Translations under genes and position numbers: made by a program
The notes under the pieces: generated by a model
What the model was told of the DNA's origin: nothing
The model's database searches: none
Seen by the model: the letters and a program-made list of their open reading frames with translations, nothing else
Assembly (NCBI GenBank): GCA_902784565.1
Contig: CACZVE010000030.1
Span: 1-33,634, forward strand
Direction of reading: 5' to 3'
Origin: an uncultured Prevotellaceae bacterium
GTDB taxonomy: Bacteria; Bacteroidota; Bacteroidia; Bacteroidales; Bacteroidaceae
Length of the DNA: 33,634 bases
Shown here: piece after piece, positions 31,069 to 33,634 of the stretch
How the letters are laid out: the number at the start of each line of letters is the position of its first letter
Numbering within the stretch: the first letter of the stretch is position 1

Positions 31069-32178
31069 CTACTGGGCTTCCGACAAGTTGATCAGGTGCC
31101 ACAACTGTCCGTTGTCAAGGTCTCTCAGGTAGAGTTCTCCTTTTTCATCAGTGGCAGCCTTGATATGGTGACTTCCCAATTCCTCAGGAAGGGTGAAGTC
31201 GGTCGTTATCTTCCAGGTGAGGCCGCCGTCGCGACTCTTGTAGATATTGCCGTCATCGCCGATGGCGTAGACATTGCTATTGTAATAGACCAGACTGAGT
31301 GTTCCCATCTTCGGCAGGTAATAGTCCTGACTGAAGGTCATGGGGATGTTCACCCATCTGGGTGCCGTCTCCGGGATGTCTTTCTCTACGATCTTACGCC
31401 AAACGGTACAGGCTTTCTCATCGTTCTCACAACTGCCCACCAACAACTCATAGTCAGTGTTGATGCTGGCAGAGTAGGGGAAAGATACCCATGCGATACC
31501 GTCTGTAGGCAACAGTGAGGCATCTTCGCCCTGACCTAACAGTTCGACAGTCCAGGTATTGAAACCGTCCTTCGACAGTCGGAAGGTGTCACCCTCATCG
31601 CCGTCGAATATTTTCCTTTGTATGCCAAAGTCCTGATAAAGTGCCTCGGGGACATTCTCTTCATCAGCGACACGCTCCCACTGTTTCGTGGTTGCGTTCT
31701 CAGGTTCTACATTCAGTGTCACCGTGTAAGCACGGAAACCGGAGCCGTTGAGGGCATAGGCCCGTATCTCCCTGGGCTGGGAGAAATCGATGCTGTCGGT
31801 GCTGCTATAATAGAACAGCGAGTCGCTGATCAAACTCTTCAGAACGATGGTGCCGCTGTTCTTGCTGGTAATCGAAGCCAGCACTTTTTTCAGGTCGCAA
31901 CCCGCAGACAACGGTATCCTGTTGTAAATCTGTTGTTTGTAGTGATCAATGGTGAAGACCGGCAGTCCTGTGGTCAGTGTAGCCATCGTCGTGGTGTCTT
32001 TTCCAGAGGATGTCGTCGTGGTGGTGTATTTGTTGATCGCTGTTATTGCGAAAGAGGTGATGGCCATGTCGTCGTATTGTGAATAGTCTATCTCGTCGTC
32101 ATTTCCTTTCAGGCATGACGTCAGACAGAGTGCTACAGACAACATAATAAACAGTGTATAGATATATTTCGTCTTCAT
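31069..32178 (-). CDS. DUF6242 surface lipoprotein
   Basis: A 369-residue lipoprotein with lipobox LTSC (Cys22) followed by LKGNDDEID, an acidic stretch of the kind that directs lipoproteins to the cell surface in Bacteroidetes. A Thr-rich linker (KYTTTTTSSGKDTTTMATL) leads to an Ig-like part (about 65-160) and then propeller-like repeats, with the sialidase-type motif SRDGGLTWKI (DUF6242 proteins have such Asp-box repeats). Function is unknown. It starts the envelope operon, 18 bases before DUF6089. A possible -7 box is at 32207-32214. Confidence 0.78.
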   Translation of the reverse strand: MKTKYIYTLFIMLSVALCLTSCLKGNDDEIDYSQYDDMAITSFAITAINKYTTTTTSSGKDTTTMATLTTGLPVFTIDHYKQQIYNRIPLSAGCDLKKVLASITSKNSGTIVLKSLISDSLFYYSSTDSIDFSQPREIRAYALNGSGFRAYTVTLNVEPENATTKQWERVADEENVPEALYQDFGIQRKIFDGDEGDTFRLSKDGFNTWTVELLGQGEDASLLPTDGIAWVSFPYSASINTDYELLVGSCENDEKACTVWRKIVEKDIPETAPRWVNIPMTFSQDYYLPKMGTLSLVYYNSNVYAIGDDGNIYKSRDGGLTWKITTDFTLPEELGSHHIKAATDEKGELYLRDLDNGQLWHLINLSEAQ

Positions 32179-32206
32179 CCAATTCTGTTTTATCGCAATT
32201 TGGTTG

Positions 32207-32214
32207 CAAATTTA
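32207..32214 (-). promoter_or_regulatory. Possible -7 box of the envelope operon
   Basis: Reverse-strand TAAATTTG (32214-32207) matches TAnnTTTG, 29 bases before the DUF6242 ATG. No TTG is seen at the -33 spacing. The region 32215-32310 is AT-rich with nothing else I can name. Confidence 0.4.
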
Positions 32215-32310
32215 CGCACATTTCCTCAAAAACGTGCCATTTTTACCTTATAATTAAAGAAAATATGCCATAATTTGACCGATTTTAAGTTAGTTTAGTG
32301 TTTTAAGACA

Positions 32311-32346
32311 AAAAAGAGTGCGGTATGAATCACTCACCCCGCACTC
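32311..32346 (-). terminator. Intrinsic terminator of the small transcript
   Basis: On the reverse strand GAGTGCGG (32346-32339) pairs with CCGCACTC (32323-32316), followed directly by TTTTTT. The stem begins two bases after the stop codon of the small reading frame. Confidence 0.8.
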
Positions 32347-32348
32347 CT

Positions 32349-32444
32349 TCAACGGATGTTAGTATGCATCAAAGTAACGATACAGAGTATTGTTGCTATG
32401 ACGACGCAGCCTAACATGACCGTCGTTTGAAAATCTAATAACAT
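32349..32444 (-). CDS. Putative 31-residue single-helix membrane peptide
   Basis: The reading frame MLLDFQTTVMLGCVVIATIL then CIVTLMHTNIR encodes one hydrophobic helix with a short polar tail. It starts at ATG 32444, preceded by AAGGTAAAG, a purine-rich possible ribosome-binding site. An in-frame ATG at 32492 would give 47 residues and a second hydrophobic segment (MIALYSLGLLVIKVKI) but leaves almost no leader. The unit is framed by a full promoter (32507-32537) and an intrinsic terminator (32311-32346), so it is transcribed on its own. I do not recognise a family. It could also be a small RNA with a chance frame. Confidence 0.45.
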   Translation of the reverse strand: MLLDFQTTVMLGCVVIATILCIVTLMHTNIR

Positions 32445-32506
32445 AATCTTTACCTTAATAACTAATAAACCTAATGAATATAATGCAATCATCACGATTG
32501 TGAGTG

Positions 32507-32537
32507 CAAAGGTACGATTTTTGGGGGAGTTTTGCAA
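32507..32537 (-). promoter_or_regulatory. Promoter of the small transcript
   Basis: On the reverse strand TTG (32537-32535), 20 bases, TACCTTTG (32514-32507): one of the best promoters in the window. It lies just downstream of the pckA terminator, so the transcript is independent of pckA. Confidence 0.7.
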
Positions 32538-32543
32538 TAAATT

Positions 32544-32569
32544 AGGGCGATTCCCGAAGAAATCGCCCT
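32544..32569 (-). terminator. Terminator downstream of pckA
   Basis: AGGGCGATT (32544-32552) pairs with AATCGCCCT (32561-32569) around an 8-base loop. On the pckA strand the stem is followed by AATTTATTG, a moderately T-rich run. It lies about 80 bases after the pckA stop. Confidence 0.7.
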
Positions 32570-32592
32570 TTATTTTGATGTAAGTCAAAACT

Positions 32593-32616
32593 TACAGTTT
32601 CGGACCTGCGACTTGC
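32593..32616 (-). pseudogene. Leftover second copy of the pckA 3' end
   Basis: Reading the reverse strand, about 60 bases after the start of the true C-terminal codons, a second stretch encodes E-G-Q-V-A-G-P-K-L and a stop (TAA at 32595-32593). The true pckA ends V-A-A-G-P-K-L and stop. The copies differ at synonymous sites (GGTCCGAAACTGTAA against GGACCCAAATTGTAA) and are out of frame with each other. It is a fossil of an older or donor gene end, too short to be functional. Confidence 0.55.
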
Positions 32617-32650
32617 CCTTCGCAGGGCGAAGTTGCTTTCGGCTCCAAAT

Positions 32651-33634
32651 TTACAATTTGGGTCCTGCAGCGACGAGTGCCTTACCAGCCTCGTTGCCCT
32701 CGTACTTCTTGAAGTTCTTGATGAAGCGGCCTGCCAGATCCTCAGCCTTCTTGTTCCACTCAGCGGCATCAGCGTAAGTGTCACGAGGATCGAGGATATT
32801 GGTAGCAACACCTTCCAACTCTGTGGGAACCTCGAAGTCGAAGTAAGGAATCTTCTTCGTGGGAGCCTTCAGGATGGCACCACCCAGGATAGCGTCGATG
32901 ATACCACGGGTATCCTTGATAGAGATACGCTTGCCGGTACCGTTCCAACCAGTGTTCACGAGGTAAGCCTTGGCACCGCTCTTCTCCATCTTCTTCACCA
33001 ACTCCTCAGCATACTTGGTAGGATGCAACTCGAGGAATGCCTGGCCGAAGCAAGCGCTGAAGGTAGGCGTGGGCTCAGTGATACCGCGCTCTGTACCAGC
33101 CAACTTGGCGGTAAAGCCGCTCAGGAAGTAGTACTTGGTCTGCTCCGGTGTCAGGATAGATACGGGAGGCAGCACGCCGAAGGCGTCAGCACTCAGGAAG
33201 ATCACGTTCTTAGCCTCAGGACCAGCGCTCTTCTTGTTCACCTTCTGGGCAATCTTCTCAATGTGGTTGATAGGATAAGAAACACGGGTATTCTCAGTCA
33301 CGCTCTTGTCAGCGAAGTCGATCTTGCCATCAGCAGCAACAGTCACGTTCTCCAACAGAGCGTCGCGACGGATAGCGTTGTAGATATCAGGCTCGCTCTC
33401 CTTGTCGAGATTGATTACCTTGGCATAGCAGCCGCCCTCGAAGTTGAATACACCCTCGTCGTCCCATCCGTGCTCGTCGTCACCAATGAGCAGACGCTTC
33501 GGATCGGTCGACAGTGTGGTCTTACCGGTACCAGACAGACCGAAGAAGATAGCGGTGTTCTTACCCTCCATATCGGTGTTGGCAGAGCAGTGCATGGAAG
33601 CGATACCCTGCAGGGGCAGATAGTAGTTCATCAT
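32651..33634 (-). CDS. pckA: Phosphoenolpyruvate carboxykinase (ATP), C-terminal part (cut by window edge)
   Basis: Converts oxaloacetate and ATP to phosphoenolpyruvate and CO2; in rumen and gut Bacteroidetes it often runs in the CO2-fixing direction towards succinate. The 327 residues seen are the C-terminal three-fifths of the usual 530-540. Present are the P-loop [11 protein letters not shown], the metal-binding [21 protein letters not shown], the adenine-side [10 protein letters not shown], and the active-site lid region [13 protein letters not shown], which continues [12 protein letters not shown]. The protein ends VAAGPKL. The gene continues beyond the right edge, so the start codon is not in the window. 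A terminator follows at 32544-32569. Confidence 0.96.
   Translation of the reverse strand: MMNYYLPLQGIASMHCSANTDMEGKNTAIFFGLSGTGKTTLSTDPKRLLIGDDEHGWDDEGVFNFEGGCYAKVINLDKESEPDIYNAIRRDALLENVTVAADGKIDFADKSVTENTRVSYPINHIEKIAQKVNKKSAGPEAKNVIFLSADAFGVLPPVSILTPEQTKYYFLSGFTAKLAGTERGITEPTPTFSACFGQAFLELHPTKYAEELVKKMEKSGAKAYLVNTGWNGTGKRISIKDTRGIIDAILGGAILKAPTKKIPYFDFEVPTELEGVATNILDPRDTYADAAEWNKKAEDLAGRFIKNFKKYEGNEAGKALVAAGPKL

Overview
The window looks like a chromosomal segment of a Bacteroidales bacterium, most probably Prevotellaceae. Three things point there. Promoters follow the Bacteroidetes pattern (TTG, about 19-20 bases, then TAnnTTTG), for example at 3234-3263, 10935-10965 and 22997-23027. The families are typical: fused SecDF, GH97, DUF4271, DUF6089, DUF6242, DUF5074-like propeller, surface lipoproteins. 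The gene order DUF6242 - DUF6089 - uppS - bamA - three ompH/skp - murI is also familiar from this order. Assignment to genus is inference.

Layout. 1-236 (-): N-terminus of a TlpA/ResA-like lipoprotein, cut by the window edge. 528-5548 (+): tRNA-Arg(CCT), a GH97 glycosidase, a 42-bp repeat array inside long inverted repeats (about 2679-3136), a DUF2975 membrane protein with its XRE regulator, and a beta-propeller lipoprotein closed by a strong terminator. 5628-10785 (-): SecDF (frameshifted), an endonuclease/exonuclease/phosphatase-fold membrane protein and a rhomboid protease. 11026-11295 (+): HU. 11355-19377 (-): M16 peptidase, metK, DUF4271, hemD, rnpA, yidD, tyrS and tRNA-Gln, tightly packed in that transcription order. 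19452-22968 (-): aroQ, O-methyltransferase, rbfA, LolC/E-type permease, xerD, one compact operon. 23145-24419 (+): histidine acid phosphatase, convergent with the envelope operon. 24420-32178 (-): DUF6242 lipoprotein, DUF6089 outer-membrane protein, uppS (frameshifted), bamA, three Skp-like chaperones, murI. 32349-33634 (-): a small putative membrane-protein transcript and the C-terminal part of pckA.

Most genes are housekeeping. The 24.4-32.2 kb cluster joins undecaprenyl diphosphate synthesis, outer-membrane protein assembly, periplasmic chaperones and glutamate racemase, so it is an envelope-building operon. The accessory part is 0.5-5.5 kb.

The features most worth a second look are: the inverted-repeat-flanked 42-bp array that has also altered the GH97 C-terminus; a pair of near-identical dyad operators bracketing the DUF2975-XRE promoter; complementary octamer repeats bracketing the bamA start; a complete promoter-to-terminator transcript for a 31-47 residue membrane peptide; a leftover second copy of the pckA 3' end; and small deletions that break secDF and uppS, two genes that should be needed for growth, which may be assembly errors. 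I did not find a complete new defence or mobile system.
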